A stretch of DNA of 64,000 nt. It comes from Hoeflea sp. (lineage in GTDB: Bacteria; Pseudomonadota; Alphaproteobacteria; Rhizobiales; Rhizobiaceae). The notes under the pieces are model-generated. The model was not told where the DNA came from. It made no database searches and saw nothing but the letters and a program-made list of their open reading frames with translations. Positions 63,902 through 64,000 of this stretch are shown one piece after another; position 1 is the stretch's first letter; every line of letters begins with the position of its first letter. The translations under genes and the position numbers were made by a program. The stretch is from contig NZ_NVXQ01000008.1 of the NCBI RefSeq assembly GCF_002733955.1, forward strand, positions 144,131 through 208,130. The letters are read 5' to 3'.

Positions 63902-64000
63902 CTAGTGGATGGAATCTAACGCTTGGTGCCCACGTTTGACGGCGGCAATGATTTTGTTGGGATCGGCGGTCCATGTGAAGGGTTTTGGCTTTTCATTATG
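63902..64000 (-). CDS. IS630-family transposase, C-terminal end (cut by window edge)
   Basis: The last 32 residues (HNEKPKPFTWTADPNKIIAAVKRG then HQALDSIH and a stop) match the C-terminus of IS630-type transposases, which end after a HNxxPKPFxWT motif. The frame is open to the end of the window, so the main part of the gene lies beyond it. Confidence 0.8.
   Translation of the reverse strand, partial: HNEKPKPFTWTADPNKIIAAVKRGHQALDSIH

Larger units (their letters stand above)
21593..64000. mobile_element. Putative genomic island (mosaic; right end not in window)
   Basis: From the tRNA-Ser-like scar onward the DNA is accessory: a restriction/defence operon, a block of uncharacterised minus-strand genes, IS and inverted-repeat remnants, a catabolic cluster, and duplicated DUF1403/ScpB sequence. 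No integrase and no intact tRNA-Ser are visible, so the full element, if single, extends past base 64000. It may equally be several insertions side by side. Confidence 0.5.

Overview
The window reads as high-GC alphaproteobacterial DNA, most likely Rhizobiales/Rhizobiaceae. Support: the housekeeping set ispG, a polyprenyl synthase, mtgA and rpmF on the left; the rhizobial-type ArsR with a CC-x6-C motif; TRAP and TAXI uptake systems; and a DUF1403/ScpB pair of the kind carried by rhizobial accessory replicons. I could not run a search, so assignments rest on motifs, family memory and gene context.

1-21.3 kb looks like ordinary chromosome. In order: an RpiR regulator (cut by the window edge), an orphan ArsR, DUF2189, TspO, IspG, a hybrid histidine kinase, a polyprenyl diphosphate synthase, MtgA, a glutathione transferase, L32, a cold-shock protein, a desaturase and an MFS carrier. 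Then come a hydroxypyruvate isomerase, a GntR-controlled TRAP transporter with a DapA-like lyase, DUF1294 and a large Orn/Lys/Arg decarboxylase.

At 21.6 kb the character changes. A 20-bp match to the 3' end of a tRNA-Ser gene (21593-21612), followed on the tRNA strand by a T-run, looks like the distal attachment scar of an island. No tRNA-Ser follows before the window ends, so the island probably continues past 64 kb. Its first part (22.0-34.7 kb) is one co-directional operon behind a WYL regulator: hsdR, hsdM, hsdS, a DUF5655 nuclease-like gene, a DUF4917 (SIR2-like) gene, an EVE-like/GIY-YIG fusion, a DUF3696 AAA ATPase and a PLD-like partner. Nearly every junction overlaps. I read it as a composite anti-phage operon. 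The next part (35.0-40.7 kb) is an all-minus-strand set of uncharacterised genes. Its centre is an FtsH-like protease split into a soluble AAA protein and a separate M41 peptidase that carries the AAA lid, and a ten-unit 21-bp tandem repeat lies beside it. A near-identical 19-bp palindrome lies near both ends of this 18.7-kb segment (21945 and 40688).

41.4-64 kb is a second mosaic. A chimeric DUF1403-ScpB gene (internal deletion), a lox-like inverted repeat, a small inverted-repeat element and an IS3 relic precede an aromatic-catabolism cluster. That cluster has a MarR regulator, a D-2-hydroxyacid-type FAD dehydrogenase, a TAXI-TRAP importer, an MFS carrier, a ring-hydroxylating oxygenase (alpha, SDR, beta, two small unknown proteins, FAD reductase), a ThDP enzyme, an aldehyde dehydrogenase, an adrenodoxin-type ferredoxin and an HpaI aldolase. 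A shared 15-bp operator-like sequence before the TAXI and oxygenase genes suggests one regulon. The cluster ends in an aldehyde dehydrogenase lacking its N-terminus next to an ISKra4-like insertion sequence. An intact DUF1403-scpB pair and the tail of an IS630 transposase finish the window.
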